Shown one piece after another: positions 53,489 to 62,975 of a stretch of DNA of 64,000 bases. This DNA comes from JAHKLT01 sp046197865. Lineage in GTDB: Archaea > Methanobacteriota > Methanobacteria > Methanobacteriales > Methanobacteriaceae. Below the pieces are notes generated by a model, which searched no databases, was not told the origin of the DNA, and saw only the letters and a program-made list of their open reading frames with translations. Every line of letters begins with the position of its first letter. Position 1 is the first letter of the stretch. The DNA lies in assembly GCF_046197865.1 (NCBI RefSeq), contig NZ_CP166990.1, positions 248,001 to 312,000 of the forward strand, in the 5' to 3' direction. The translations under genes and the position numbers were made by a program.

Positions 53489-54562
53489 TTACTCTTTTTT
53501 ATTAATAATTGGTGAATCTTTTAATTTTACATATTCATCTATAGATTCCCTTGTGGTTCCAACAACTAATCTATAGCTATCTTCACATCCCACTTTCATA
53601 ACTTTTTCAATTTTGCCTTTAGCTACTACTTCTTCATTTTCAACAACTTCTCCAGCATATGTATGAGTAAAAGAAGCTATTTCACTGATATTTTCATTTA
53701 TTCCTTCAATTACTTTTAAATTTTTAATTTTATAAATAGCTGGATTATCAAAGGATCGTAGTGCATCTTCAATTACACATTCAATTTTAGAAGTTCCAAT
53801 AGGCTCATATTTTGTATCATTCCAGCTTTCAGTAATTTCATCATAGTTTCTAGTAGCTAAAATATCAAATAAAGTACCTCTTATAAGTCCTCTATTGAAT
53901 TTTCTATTTTCATACCAGAAAAATTCTTCTTTTGAAAGACTGGAATCTCTCATTCGCTTTTCATAAACTTTTTGCCAAAAATTATCTTCTATTTTATTTA
54001 AGATAATTTTTCTACCATTAATATTAATTTCTTTGTTGTGATATTTTTTAAAAGTAGCTATTGCTTGTCTATGGTTTTGAAGGCCATATATAACAAAATC
54101 AATATCAGAAATTTCCTTTTTTTGAAGGCCTGGTAAAATCGAACCTGAAATTCCTAAGTTTTTATAGTCAATTCCAGCTTTAAAATGGAAAAAATCAGCA
54201 ATGTCTATTAATTTTTTAATAATTTCATTATTATTTCCAGAATCATAAGATTTTTTAATTTCTTTTAATCTTTCTTCTGGTTTTATTATTTGTTTAACTT
54301 TAGTTAATGGAACACCCATCATTTCAATTTGGGTATTTTCACAAAAATAGAGATATTCTGGATAATTTTCTCTTAAATAGCTATAAGCTTCTTCAGAACT
54401 CACTTTTGAATATCTAGTTTCGTTTTTTTCTCGATCCCCTTTGGGATTAGGAATATATCTTAAAAAAGATATATACCTATCCTCAGGGTGAGTATAGTTT
54501 GTAGATGCAAAAAATAAATCATCTGTTGTATGAATGAAATCTCTTGTTCTAACTTTTTCCAT
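53489..54562 (-). CDS. Nucleotidyltransferase-domain protein (pol beta superfamily)
   Basis: A 357-residue protein with a central nucleotidyltransferase motif: 'GISGSILPGLQKKEISDIDFVIYG' gives the GS...DxD pattern binding Mg-NTP. The N-terminal 130 residues contain 'RTRDFIHTTDDLFFASTNYTHPEDRYISFLRYI', conserved in archaeal homologues. The C-terminal 90 residues form an OB-like domain ('SFTHTYAGEVVENEEVVAKGKIEKVM'). Homologues are often mislabelled as DNA polymerase beta subunits. The substrate is unknown. ATG follows GGAAGTTATTTT. Confidence 0.8.
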   Translation of the reverse strand: MEKVRTRDFIHTTDDLFFASTNYTHPEDRYISFLRYIPNPKGDREKNETRYSKVSSEEAYSYLRENYPEYLYFCENTQIEMMGVPLTKVKQIIKPEERLKEIKKSYDSGNNNEIIKKLIDIADFFHFKAGIDYKNLGISGSILPGLQKKEISDIDFVIYGLQNHRQAIATFKKYHNKEININGRKIILNKIEDNFWQKVYEKRMRDSSLSKEEFFWYENRKFNRGLIRGTLFDILATRNYDEITESWNDTKYEPIGTSKIECVIEDALRSFDNPAIYKIKNLKVIEGINENISEIASFTHTYAGEVVENEEVVAKGKIEKVMKVGCEDSYRLVVGTTRESIDEYVKLKDSPIINKKE

Positions 54563-54608
54563 AAAATAACTTCCTTGGTCTTATTATGGAAATAGGTATA
54601 TTTATAAT

Positions 54609-56108
54609 TTATACTGTTGTTAAGGTTCCTCTACTATTATACATTTTATCAGAACCACTAACTATACAGTAATCTGCATCACAATTTTTACAGGTTATTT
54701 CTCCTTCATAAACTCCCTTAGGATTTATAGTTAAAGTACCTTGGGATTTACATAAAGGACAATAGTTTAAATAAACAGTAGTGTAATCAGTATATTTTAA
54801 TTGCCCACTACTTATTTTTTTACTACATGAAACGCAAGAAGGCTTTCCAGTCGCCGTAATTGTATTCAATGTTTTTATGTTTATTATATTTTGAATATAA
54901 CTTTCACTATATTGAGAGTTTCCATTATATTCACTACTAATAACATAGCTGCCGTCTTTTAAATTAATTTGAAGTTTTGCAACACCTTGAGAGTCTGTAG
55001 TTCTTATATATTGTATTCCATTAATTGTGAATACAATATCTTCGCCACATAATAAATTTCCATTATTGTCTTTTAATGTAACTTCAAAGTAATTTCCAGT
55101 ACTAGTTAATTCTAAATCATTTCCACTTAATTCACTAGATAATATATTTACAATATTAGATCCACTAAGGTCTCCAGCACTATATTCTACTAAATAGCTA
55201 CCTAAATTTAAATTTATATTTAATGAAGCAACTCCATTTTCATCAGTTATTCTTTCATAAATGATTCCATTTACTTTAATAAAAACATTCACACCAGAAA
55301 CAACTTGTCCTAATGAATTATAATAAGTTACTTTAAATGCTCCTTTTGTTTTATGAGCTACATTTAAATTTGAAGCAATTAATTGTCCATAACCATGAAT
55401 AAATATATTTTTCATTCCACTTGCAGAATTATATATTCCAGAATTTTCTATTTTATAAAGAATATTATATATTCCAGATCCTAAATTAATGTTTAAACTA
55501 GCATAACCTTCGCTATTAGTAGTTCTAACATAATCAATTCCATTTATAGTGAATATGATATTTTCATTTGCTAAAATATTATTATTTTTATCAGTTACTT
55601 TAACTGTAAACTTACTTCCATCTTTATAATCCATATTTAAGTCTTTAGCTTCTAATTGGATTTCTTTTTTAATAACATGGATAATGTCTTCACCATATGA
55701 AGGAGCAGTATTTTCATCACCATCAAAGAAGTATTTGACATGATAATCTCCTGGAATTAAGTTTATTGTTAATCCTGCTACACCATTTGAATCAGTTACT
55801 TTTACATAGTCAACACCATTAACAGATATTGTAACATTTTTATTTGCTAATGGTTGATTATTAGAATCTATTAAAGTAACATTAAACTTTTCTTTTTGAT
55901 TATAATGTATATTATTTTCTTGGGATGTTATAGCAGATCCGAATTTAATTTCGTTTTCATCTAAATCCGCTGCAGTATAAGATATTCTCTCGATATCATT
56001 ATTATCTGCTATATTTGTAATATTATCTGTAGCAGATATAGTACTAATATTAATTAATAACCCACATGTGATTATTAGTAATATCATTAGTTTTTTTGGT
56101 ATCGAAAT
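54609..56108 (-). CDS. Secreted adhesin-like protein with six-Cys zinc ribbon, apparent AUU start
   Basis: A protein of 499 residues counted from ATT at 56108. GAGGTG lies five bases upstream of that ATT, and the extra residues supply 'SIPKKL', the basic n-region of a signal peptide whose core is 'MILLIITCGLLINISTIS'. Starting at ATG 56087 would lose the positive charges and leave the ribosome binding site 26 bases away. About five Ig-like repeats of 85 residues follow, with 'INGIDYVRTTNSEGYASLNINL'-type cores. The last 75 residues carry CxxC, CxxC and CxxC ('CVSCSKK', 'CPLCKSQ', 'CKNCDAD'), a zinc-ribbon domain found on other methanobacterial surface proteins. Ligand unknown. Confidence 0.8.
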   Translation of the reverse strand: MSIPKKLMILLIITCGLLINISTISATDNITNIADNNDIERISYTAADLDENEIKFGSAITSQENNIHYNQKEKFNVTLIDSNNQPLANKNVTISVNGVDYVKVTDSNGVAGLTINLIPGDYHVKYFFDGDENTAPSYGEDIIHVIKKEIQLEAKDLNMDYKDGSKFTVKVTDKNNNILANENIIFTINGIDYVRTTNSEGYASLNINLGSGIYNILYKIENSGIYNSASGMKNIFIHGYGQLIASNLNVAHKTKGAFKVTYYNSLGQVVSGVNVFIKVNGIIYERITDENGVASLNINLNLGSYLVEYSAGDLSGSNIVNILSSELSGNDLELTSTGNYFEVTLKDNNGNLLCGEDIVFTINGIQYIRTTDSQGVAKLQINLKDGSYVISSEYNGNSQYSESYIQNIINIKTLNTITATGKPSCVSCSKKISSGQLKYTDYTTVYLNYCPLCKSQGTLTINPKGVYEGEITCKNCDADYCIVSGSDKMYNSRGTLTTV

Positions 56109-56610
56109 TTTTTCACCTCAATTTTTATATTCAATTAATTATTGCTAAATAAGCAATGTGTTATCTAAGTTATTGATTATTTTATATAAAGGTTGTTAAT
56201 TTCAAATTCTCATGCGGTGCTCTTGTTTATTAATTAAAACACGCTAATTCATTCTTTTTAAATTAAATAAATAGTATTTTATTAGTTTTTTTCATAATTT
56301 ATTATTATGGGATAATATAAAATTCTAAATGATTTAATTTTCTCTTATTTTTTATAAAAACAGCTAATATTTCTTAAATAGCTATGAAAAGATTATATTT
56401 GCCTTTTTTAATTTTTCACAAAATTAAACGATTTATTAATATTGCGACTTTATTTCTATTTTTTTTATACAAAATAAAGATTTTTTAGATTATTTTTTGC
56501 AAAAATTATATTTTCAACTAAATTCTCTTTTTTTAACTAATTTTTACTACATTAAAAAAACTCATTTATACTAAAAAATAAATAATTATTATATTATAGG
56601 AAATAAGATT
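56109..56610. other. 502-base intergenic region
   Basis: Divergent promoter region with extreme A/T bias. A minus-strand TATA-like CCTTTATATAAAAT near 56180-56193 may drive the surface protein. No gene or repeat is visible. Confidence 0.45.
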
Positions 56611-57201
56611 ATGATAAAATATAAACATCTTGATGAATTTTTAAAATATGATGGAAGCCAAATTGATCCTTTCTGGGCTTTTAAATTTTTAAAAATTAAA
56701 GGTTCTTCAATTATCACATGGATAGGACCAATGAATATCGCCTCAGACAATATAAAAGATTTTGAAGACATCGATTTAGAAATTAAATCTGCTAATATGA
56801 CTCATTTTATATTAGAATTTTTTGATATTCAACCACCTAATATAGAAATTGCTTATATGCGTCAAAGACTACTTGTAATGATTTTTAAAGAAGAATTACA
56901 TAAACAAAACATCATATCAACAAGAAGTGGTGATGATATTTTTGTAAGTGGTAGAAAATTAACTGTTTCAATAGCTAGTATTTCACCAACTTCTATGAAA
57001 ATACATTTTGGGTTTAATCTTGAAGATAATGGAACTCCAGAAGATGTTGAAACTATAGGTTTGTTCGATATTGAAAATAGTAATGGTAAAAAAGTATTTA
57101 ATAATGAAAATATAGTAGATTTTATAAGTACTGTTGTAAATAGCTATATTGATGAGTTAAGTTCAATTAAAGAAGATATTGGTAAAACCAATTTTTTATA
57201 G
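56611..57201 (+). CDS. DUF366 family protein
   Basis: A 196-residue protein with 'YDGSQIDPFWAFKFLKIKGSSIITWIGPMNI', 'IEIAYMRQRLLVMIFKEEL', 'RSGDDIFVSGRKLTVSIASISPTSMKIHFGFNL' and a helical C-terminus, the DUF366 pattern. It is conserved in archaea and some bacteria without an assigned reaction. It is immediately followed by queD and queE, whose starts abut or overlap, so a role in 7-deazaguanine (archaeosine) metabolism is likely by context only. Confidence 0.85.
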   Translation: MIKYKHLDEFLKYDGSQIDPFWAFKFLKIKGSSIITWIGPMNIASDNIKDFEDIDLEIKSANMTHFILEFFDIQPPNIEIAYMRQRLLVMIFKEELHKQNIISTRSGDDIFVSGRKLTVSIASISPTSMKIHFGFNLEDNGTPEDVETIGLFDIENSNGKKVFNNENIVDFISTVVNSYIDELSSIKEDIGKTNFL

Positions 57202-57210
57202 GTGATTATA

Positions 57211-57735
57211 ATGAAAATAATAGTAAATGGTATTAATGCAAATTTAAGATTTTCTTCTGCACATTTTATTCCAGGACATACATCTTGTGGTTTTATTCAT
57301 GGCCATTCTTATTTTGTAGATGTGGAAATCGAAGGAGAAAGATCAGGAGATTTTGATTTTGTAGTTGATTTTAAAGATATAAAAAGTAATGTAGATGATA
57401 TTTGTGATAAATTAGATCATAAGTTACTAATTCCTATTTTCCATGATGCAATTGATTTTAAAGATTTTACTAAGGATGAAGTTTCAGTTGAAGCCTTAGA
57501 AAATCTTAAAACAGTATTTTTTAAAGTTGGGGATAAAGGATATTCTATTCCTACAGAAGATTGCAGATTTTTACCTATTAAATATAGTTCTGCAGAAGAA
57601 CTTTCAAAATATTTTGTTGAGAATTTATCTGATGCATTAAATAAAAAATATGATAATTTAGAATATGTTGCTGTTGGAGTAAATGAAGGAATAGGTCAAG
57701 GAGCTATTTATAAAGAAAATCTTGGAGATAAATAA
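57211..57735 (+). CDS. queD: 6-carboxytetrahydropterin synthase QueD (PTPS family)
   Basis: A 174-residue enzyme of 7-deazaguanine synthesis. Zinc ligands are in 'FSSAHFIPGHTSCGFIHGHSY' (three His), and the catalytic Cys lies in the same segment. 'DFVVDFKDIKSNVDDICDKLDHKLL' contains the Asp/His relay. 'NEGIGQGAIY' ends the fold. ATG at 57211 follows AGGTGAT. The upstream GTG is part of that site. The stop overlaps the queE start (TAATG). The product feeds archaeosine in tRNA position 15. Confidence 0.9.
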   Translation: MKIIVNGINANLRFSSAHFIPGHTSCGFIHGHSYFVDVEIEGERSGDFDFVVDFKDIKSNVDDICDKLDHKLLIPIFHDAIDFKDFTKDEVSVEALENLKTVFFKVGDKGYSIPTEDCRFLPIKYSSAEELSKYFVENLSDALNKKYDNLEYVAVGVNEGIGQGAIYKENLGDK

Positions 57736-58433
57736 TGAAAGCTCCCATTATTGAAATCTTCTCAAGTATTCAAGGTGAAGGACTTTTAATCGGTAAAAGA
57801 CAAATATTTATAAGATTTGCAGGTTGTAATCTTAATTGTTCTTATTGTGATACTGAAGATAGTAAAAAAGTTGGAAACACCTCTCTTTTAACTGTAGATG
57901 AAGTAATCGAAAAAATTGAAAAATTATATTCTGATGATTTACATTCTATTTCTCTTACAGGAGGAGAACCTTCCCTATATTTTGAATTTATCAATGAATT
58001 AATTAAAAAAATCGATTATAAAATAATGCTTGAAACTAATGGTACATTGTATGAACATATTGATAAATTAAATAAAATTGACTATGTATCATTAGATATT
58101 AAATTACCTGAGCATTTTGATGATGATTCTTTTGATGATGTTTTTCAAAATGAAATTAAATCAGTAAATTTATTAACATCAAAAGCTATAAATGTATATT
58201 GTAAATTAGTTGTGTTACCTTCAACAAAGATAAATTCAATAGAAAATGTTATTAAAAAATTATCAAAAGAAATTTTAAATAAAAATGACGTTCAAATGGT
58301 TATTCAGCCATCAAGTCCAATTGAAGACTGGAAAGATTTGAGTTCTAATTTATTTAAGTTTTCTGAGATAATTGGGAAATACTTTGAAGTATCCACCATT
58401 CCTCAAATTCATAAATTTTTAAATATTGAATAA
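57735..58433 (+). CDS. queE: 7-carboxy-7-deazaguanine synthase QueE
   Basis: A 232-residue radical SAM enzyme that contracts 6-carboxytetrahydropterin to 7-carboxy-7-deazaguanine. 'FSSIQGEGLLIGKRQIFIRFAGCNLNCSYCDTEDSKK' includes the CX3CX2C cluster motif, and 'SLTGGEPSLYFEFINEL' the SAM-binding GGE. It is translated with queD through a one-base overlap. All expected motifs intact. Confidence 0.95.
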   Translation: MKAPIIEIFSSIQGEGLLIGKRQIFIRFAGCNLNCSYCDTEDSKKVGNTSLLTVDEVIEKIEKLYSDDLHSISLTGGEPSLYFEFINELIKKIDYKIMLETNGTLYEHIDKLNKIDYVSLDIKLPEHFDDDSFDDVFQNEIKSVNLLTSKAINVYCKLVVLPSTKINSIENVIKKLSKEILNKNDVQMVIQPSSPIEDWKDLSSNLFKFSEIIGKYFEVSTIPQIHKFLNIE

Positions 58434-58510
58434 TGGATTTGTTTTTAAAAACTAAAAATATTGATTTATTGAAATGGTAATAATGTGAAATTAAATAGAG
58501 GTTTCGAAAA

Positions 58511-59452
58511 ATGAAAGATAAAAACGCTATTAATTTAAGAAAATCAAGAAATAGGGGTTCAGTCGAACATCAAACTAAAATTCAAGAAAATGACGGTGAC
58601 ATAATGACTTTAGCTAGTAAAGATGTTGTATCAATCCCTCCTAGCAAAAGTATTAAAGAAACAGCTGAGACAATGGCTAAATATAATTATAGGAGATTAC
58701 CTGTTACAGATCCAGGCTCTGGAAAACTTTTAGGTATTGTTACTGTAATGGATATTTTAGATTTCTTAGGTGGTGGACAGAAATTTAATATTATTCAAAT
58801 TAAATATAAAGATAACTTCTTAGCAGCTATTAATGAGCCAGTTAGAGAAATAATGACTAGAGATGTAATTTATATTAGTAAAAAAGATAGTATTTCAAAA
58901 GCTCTTAATATTATGTTAGATAATAAAGTTGGTGCAATTCCTATTTTAGATTCTGATGAAAAAATTGCAGGAATAGTTACTGAAAGAGATTTTGCTTTAT
59001 CTCTTGCTGGTGTTTTAACTGAAGAATTAGCTGAAGATTATATGACTAAAGATGTTATTACAACCACACCAGGAACTCCTATTGAAGGTGCTTCTAAAAT
59101 AATGGTTAGGAATAAATTAAGAAGAATTCCAATCATCGGAGAAGACATTGAAATTGCAACTACATCTAAAGATAAATTATTAGGTATTGTAACAGCTACT
59201 GATATTCTTAAATTCTTAAATGATAAAGAACTATTCAGTAAAATGACTTCTAATACTGGTTCTGATGTTTTAAATTCTAAAATTTCTGAAATAATGGCTA
59301 CTTCAATAACTTCAGTTGATCCTAAAACAAGATTAGGAGATATATGTGAAATATTCCAAGATAATGTCATTGCAGGTGTTCCTGTTATAAAAAATGATGA
59401 ATTAGTTGGAATTATCACTGAAAGAGATATTTTAAAAGCTATTGAAGATTAA
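58511..59452 (+). CDS. Four-CBS-domain protein
   Basis: A 313-residue protein made of two CBS pairs after a basic 30-residue N-terminus ('NLRKSRNRGSVEHQTKIQ'). Each CBS shows the 'M.....S...........A...M.......PV.D....GI.T..DI' pattern (e.g. 'VREIMTRDVIYISKK', 'ISEIMATSITSVDP'). It probably binds AMP/ATP or SAM and reports energy state. No catalytic domain. GAGGTTTCG is a poor ribosome binding site. A second four-CBS gene follows in the same direction 39 bases on, so the pair may be an operon. Confidence 0.88.
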   Translation: MKDKNAINLRKSRNRGSVEHQTKIQENDGDIMTLASKDVVSIPPSKSIKETAETMAKYNYRRLPVTDPGSGKLLGIVTVMDILDFLGGGQKFNIIQIKYKDNFLAAINEPVREIMTRDVIYISKKDSISKALNIMLDNKVGAIPILDSDEKIAGIVTERDFALSLAGVLTEELAEDYMTKDVITTTPGTPIEGASKIMVRNKLRRIPIIGEDIEIATTSKDKLLGIVTATDILKFLNDKELFSKMTSNTGSDVLNSKISEIMATSITSVDPKTRLGDICEIFQDNVIAGVPVIKNDELVGIITERDILKAIED

Positions 59453-59491
59453 TTTAAATTTAAATATTAATTAAAAACAGGGGAGATATAT

Positions 59492-60304
59492 ATGCAAGTT
59501 AAAAATTTAATGTCTGAGAATTTGATAACTATTGATAAAGATCAAAGTTTAACCGACGGTTTAAAATTATTACGAAAGAATAATATTTCCAGATTACCTG
59601 TAGTAAATACTAATTCTAATAATGAAAAAGAATTAGTGGGTATTGTTTCTGAAAGAGACATAGCTAGAAAGTTAGGATCTTCTAAATATGGTACAATGCC
59701 TCCATCCAGATTTCATATTTCTTCAGTAATGGTTAAAGATGTCATTGCTGTAAATGAGAGTATGGAATTAGTCGATGTTGCTAATTTAATGTTAGAAAAA
59801 GGAATAGGTTCAGTTCCAGTCGAATCCGAAGATAGTATGGTTGGAATCGTCTCAAAAGCTGATTTCGTTACAATGTGTACTACTAAAGCATTTGAAAAAA
59901 TTCTTGTTAAAGATTACATGAACACTGATATTAAAACAATTTATTCAGATGAAAGATTAGTTCATGCAAGAAGAATTTTAATTGATAATAAAATTGGAAG
60001 ATTGCCTGTTCTTGATGATGATGAAATTGTAGGAATTTTAACTTCTAAAGATATTATAAGATGCCTTATTTCCTTTAGAAAAAATGTTCCTGAAAAACAT
60101 CAACAAGCACAAATTAAAAATATAACTGTAAATGATATTATGTCAACTAATCCAAAAACCATTTCTCAAGATGCAAATATTCTTGAAGTAGCTAATATTT
60201 TAATGGAAACAGGATACAATGGTTTACCAGTTTTAGATGATAATAATCAACTTATAGGAATTATAACTCAGACAGATTTACTTAAGATTTTCATAGAATC
60301 TTAA
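59492..60304 (+). CDS. Second four-CBS-domain protein
   Basis: A 270-residue, purely CBS protein starting directly with 'MQVKNLMSENLITIDKDQSLTDGLKLL'. The four repeats are regular, with 'GIVSERDIA', 'GIVSKADF', 'GILTSKDII' and 'GIITQTDLL' ends. AGGGGAGAT lies before ATG. It is similar in plan to the preceding protein, so one may have arisen by duplication. Ligand unknown. Confidence 0.88.
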   Translation: MQVKNLMSENLITIDKDQSLTDGLKLLRKNNISRLPVVNTNSNNEKELVGIVSERDIARKLGSSKYGTMPPSRFHISSVMVKDVIAVNESMELVDVANLMLEKGIGSVPVESEDSMVGIVSKADFVTMCTTKAFEKILVKDYMNTDIKTIYSDERLVHARRILIDNKIGRLPVLDDDEIVGILTSKDIIRCLISFRKNVPEKHQQAQIKNITVNDIMSTNPKTISQDANILEVANILMETGYNGLPVLDDNNQLIGIITQTDLLKIFIES

Positions 60305-60334
60305 GCCTTTTTTTATTTTTTTTTGGAGTTGTTT

Positions 60335-61144
60335 ATAATAGATTCTCAAATAGCTTTTTTAGGTCCAGAAGGTACTTTTACTCATGAAGCTGCATCTAAA
60401 ATCACTAATAATTTAATTTCTTATTGTTCTATACCTGCAGTAATGGAAAGTATAGAATCTGGAAAACATCTTAAAGGAATCGTTCCTATTGAAAATTCTA
60501 TTGAAGGATCAGTTGGAATTACTTTGGATTCTTTAGTTCATAATTTTAATTTAATGATTTCAGGTGAAATTATTTTACCTATTAATCACCATTTACTTGC
60601 AAATCCAAATACTACCTTTTCAGAAATTACTGATGTTTATTCTCACCAGCAAGCATTAGCACAATGTCAAAAGTTTATTAGTGAAAATAATTTAAATGCT
60701 CATTATGCATTAAGTACAGCTTCAGCTGCTAAAAACATTTTAAATATTGATAATGCTGGAGCTATTGGAACATCTAAAGCTGCAGAATTATATGGTTTAA
60801 ATAAAATCAAATCAAATATTCAAGATAATGATAATAATCAAACTAGGTTTGTTATTTTATCTAAAAAAGATCATGAAATTACTGGAAATGATAAAACTTC
60901 AATAGCTTTTTCTATTTTTGAAGATTATCCTGGTCAACTTCATGAAATTTTAGGTATTTTTGCTAAAAAAACCATCAACTTAACTAAAATTGAATCAAGA
61001 CCATCAAAAGAAAGATTAGGTAAATATATATTCTTTGTTGATTTTTTAGGTCATAGAAATAATGATGATATTAAAGAAATTTTAAATGATATTAAAGATA
61101 AAGTTCCATTTTTAAAAATTTTAGGTTCATATCCTAGTAATTAA
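60335..61144 (+). CDS. pheA: Prephenate dehydratase PheA, unusual start
   Basis: About 269 residues. The catalytic PBP-like domain has 'IAFLGPEGTFTHEAA', 'GIVPIENSIEGSVG', 'YSHQQALAQCQKF' and 'NNQTRFVIL'. The ACT domain from about 190 has 'FSIFEDYPGQLHEILGIFAKKTINLTKIESRPSK'. It decarboxylates and dehydrates prephenate to phenylpyruvate, and Phe binding at ACT should inhibit it. GGAG at 60325-60328 points to ATA at 60335 or 60338 as the start. In-frame TTG codons at 60323 and 60329 overlap or abut GGAG itself. The start is therefore uncertain, but the product is not. Confidence 0.85.
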   Translation: MIDSQIAFLGPEGTFTHEAASKITNNLISYCSIPAVMESIESGKHLKGIVPIENSIEGSVGITLDSLVHNFNLMISGEIILPINHHLLANPNTTFSEITDVYSHQQALAQCQKFISENNLNAHYALSTASAAKNILNIDNAGAIGTSKAAELYGLNKIKSNIQDNDNNQTRFVILSKKDHEITGNDKTSIAFSIFEDYPGQLHEILGIFAKKTINLTKIESRPSKERLGKYIFFVDFLGHRNNDDIKEILNDIKDKVPFLKILGSYPSN

Positions 61145-61254
61145 TTTTCATAGCTATTTTTAAAATTTTATTTATTTTCATGAAAAACTTTAAATCAATC
61201 TTAAAATATATCATTAATAAATAATTCATTTTCTATAATGAAGGGGTTATTAAT

Positions 61255-61893
61255 ATGAAAAACGATAGAAAAAAAATCATCGCTGTTATGAAAAATTTAA
61301 AAGCCGATTATCGTGCTGGTAAGATTTCTCAAGACAAATTTAGATACTTATATTCTAAATATGATGAAAAATTAGCTCAGATGGACGCTGCGGCAAATCC
61401 ATCTAAACATATAAATAAAAATCAAAATCCTAGAGGTCCTAAAAATAGGAATTTTGAGAAAAACAACCCAGAAAACGAAAAACTTGTACAAAAATATATC
61501 ATTGATCCTAAAAGAAATGCAGGAGAAAAAGATGTTAATCCTTCTTCAAAAAAGGGTCTTTATAGTGTTTTAATGATTGTACTTTTTGTTATAGCATTTT
61601 CTGCAGGAATCGGATTTGGTGTTTTTAATTTTGATATCACAGATTTATCCTTTTCAAATGCAGCAGCTATTGTAGAAGATAGTGCTTTTCCTGATATTGA
61701 AATGGTAAATACTACTGTAATTTCTAATACTACTGCTACAGACACTAGTTCTTATGATGAATCCTATGACGAATCTTATGATGAATCTTATGATTCCTCT
61801 TATGATGATAGTTCTAATTATGAACCAGAAATATCATATCCTAGTACTGAACCAGATACTTCTTCTGAAAGTGGGTCTAATGAGATTATTTAA
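61255..61893 (+). CDS. Membrane protein with acidic DESY-repeat tail
   Basis: A 212-residue protein. The N-terminal 100 residues are basic and helical ('KNDRKKIIAVMKNLKADYRAGKISQDKFRYLYSKYDEKL', resembling SHOCT-like or short coiled helices). One membrane segment lies at about 102-124. The exterior has 'TTVISNTTATDTSSYDESYDES' followed by repeated YDESY/YDSSY units and a Ser/Glu/Pro tail. AAGGGGTT precedes ATG. Function unknown. It is probably transcribed with the lipoprotein downstream (17 bases). Confidence 0.7.
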   Translation: MKNDRKKIIAVMKNLKADYRAGKISQDKFRYLYSKYDEKLAQMDAAANPSKHINKNQNPRGPKNRNFEKNNPENEKLVQKYIIDPKRNAGEKDVNPSSKKGLYSVLMIVLFVIAFSAGIGFGVFNFDITDLSFSNAAAIVEDSAFPDIEMVNTTVISNTTATDTSSYDESYDESYDESYDSSYDDSSNYEPEISYPSTEPDTSSESGSNEII

Positions 61894-61910
61894 AACTATT
61901 CGGTGAATTT

Positions 61911-62447
61911 ATGAAAAAATACTTACTAATAATTGCTATTATATTTGCAGTGGTTTTTGTATCTGGATGTATTGATGGAAATAGTGATGGTACTAATTCT
62001 ACTGAGATACAAACCATTTCAAAAAACGGAGTTATATTGAAATATCCATCTAATTGGGTAATTTCAGAGTCAACTTCTAATAGTTCATTAATTTCAGTTG
62101 CAGCTGCAAATTCAATTGATTCATCTAAAATAGGTCAAGTTAATGTTAATGTTGAAAAACAACCAATATCAGAATCCTTATCTACTTTTGTAAATAAAAC
62201 AACTGCATCTTTAGAAAAAGATTCTTCATATGAAATGATATCTTCAGGTCAAACTACTATGGCTGGATATGATGCTATTGAAGTTGTTTATAAATCTGAT
62301 TCTAATGGAACTATGAAAATGCATAAAGCTGTATGGATTGAAAAAGATGGAGAAGCTATTGTAGTCTTATGTAGTGCTCCAGAAGATAAGTTTGATTCTA
62401 ATTTAAAAATATTTGATTATATTATTGCTAATATTCAATTTAGATAA
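61911..62447 (+). CDS. Lipoprotein with PsbP-like domain
   Basis: A 178-residue exported protein. 'KKYLLIIAIIFAVVFVSGCIDG' is a lipoprotein signal with the lipobox VSGC (Cys at about residue 20). A short Asn/Ser/Thr linker follows, then 'GVILKYPSNWVISESTSNSSLISVAAAN', a PsbP/MOG1-like alpha/beta sandwich common in methanogen lipoproteins. GGTGAATTT precedes ATG. Ligand unknown. The next gene, coaBC, starts 9 bases past its stop. Confidence 0.82.
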   Translation: MKKYLLIIAIIFAVVFVSGCIDGNSDGTNSTEIQTISKNGVILKYPSNWVISESTSNSSLISVAAANSIDSSKIGQVNVNVEKQPISESLSTFVNKTTASLEKDSSYEMISSGQTTMAGYDAIEVVYKSDSNGTMKMHKAVWIEKDGEAIVVLCSAPEDKFDSNLKIFDYIIANIQFR

Positions 62448-62456
62448 GTGGTGTTT

Positions 62457-62975
62457 ATGAATATTGTATTATGTGTTACAGGCAGTATAGCTGCAACAGA
62501 AACAGTTAAACTAGCTAGACTATTTAAAAGAAATGATGTTAATATTAAATGTTTTATGAGTGAATCTGCATGTGATATTATTCATCCTAATTCTTTAGAA
62601 TTTGCAACAGGTAATGATGTTACTTTAAAATTATCTGGTAAAGTAGAACATGTTAAACATGCTAATGATGATTTAATTCTTGTTGCTCCTGCAACTGCTA
62701 ATATTATTAGTAAATTTGCTCATAAAATAGCTGATGATCCAATTAGTACTTTACTTATTACTGCATATGGGCATAATACTCCTATTTTATTTGTTCCTTC
62801 TATGCATGATTCTATGTATGATGCTATTGAGGAAAATATTGATAAACTTAAAGGTGAAGGAATTAATTTTGTTAATCCTAGAATGGATGAAGGAAAAGCT
62901 AAATTTCCTCAACATGAAGAAATATATTTAGAATCTTTAAGAGTTATTAATTTAAACAAAGTTAATACTGATTAA
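62457..62975 (+). CDS. coaBC: CoaBC, N-terminal CoaC part (phosphopantothenoylcysteine decarboxylase), ends at an in-frame TAA
   Basis: 172 residues of the flavoprotein decarboxylase domain: 'IVLCVTGSIAATETVKLARLFKRNDVN', 'LVAPATANIISKFAHKIADDPISTLL', 'PSMHDSMYDAIEENI' with the catalytic His/Asn region. ATG 62457 follows GTGGTG. The domain is complete, but the frame stops at TAA 62973-62975 in the linker and then continues in the same frame into the CoaB domain. Normal archaeal CoaBC is one chain of about 400 residues, so this is a nonsense change, a true split, or a read-through case. Confidence 0.85.
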   Translation: MNIVLCVTGSIAATETVKLARLFKRNDVNIKCFMSESACDIIHPNSLEFATGNDVTLKLSGKVEHVKHANDDLILVAPATANIISKFAHKIADDPISTLLITAYGHNTPILFVPSMHDSMYDAIEENIDKLKGEGINFVNPRMDEGKAKFPQHEEIYLESLRVINLNKVNTD

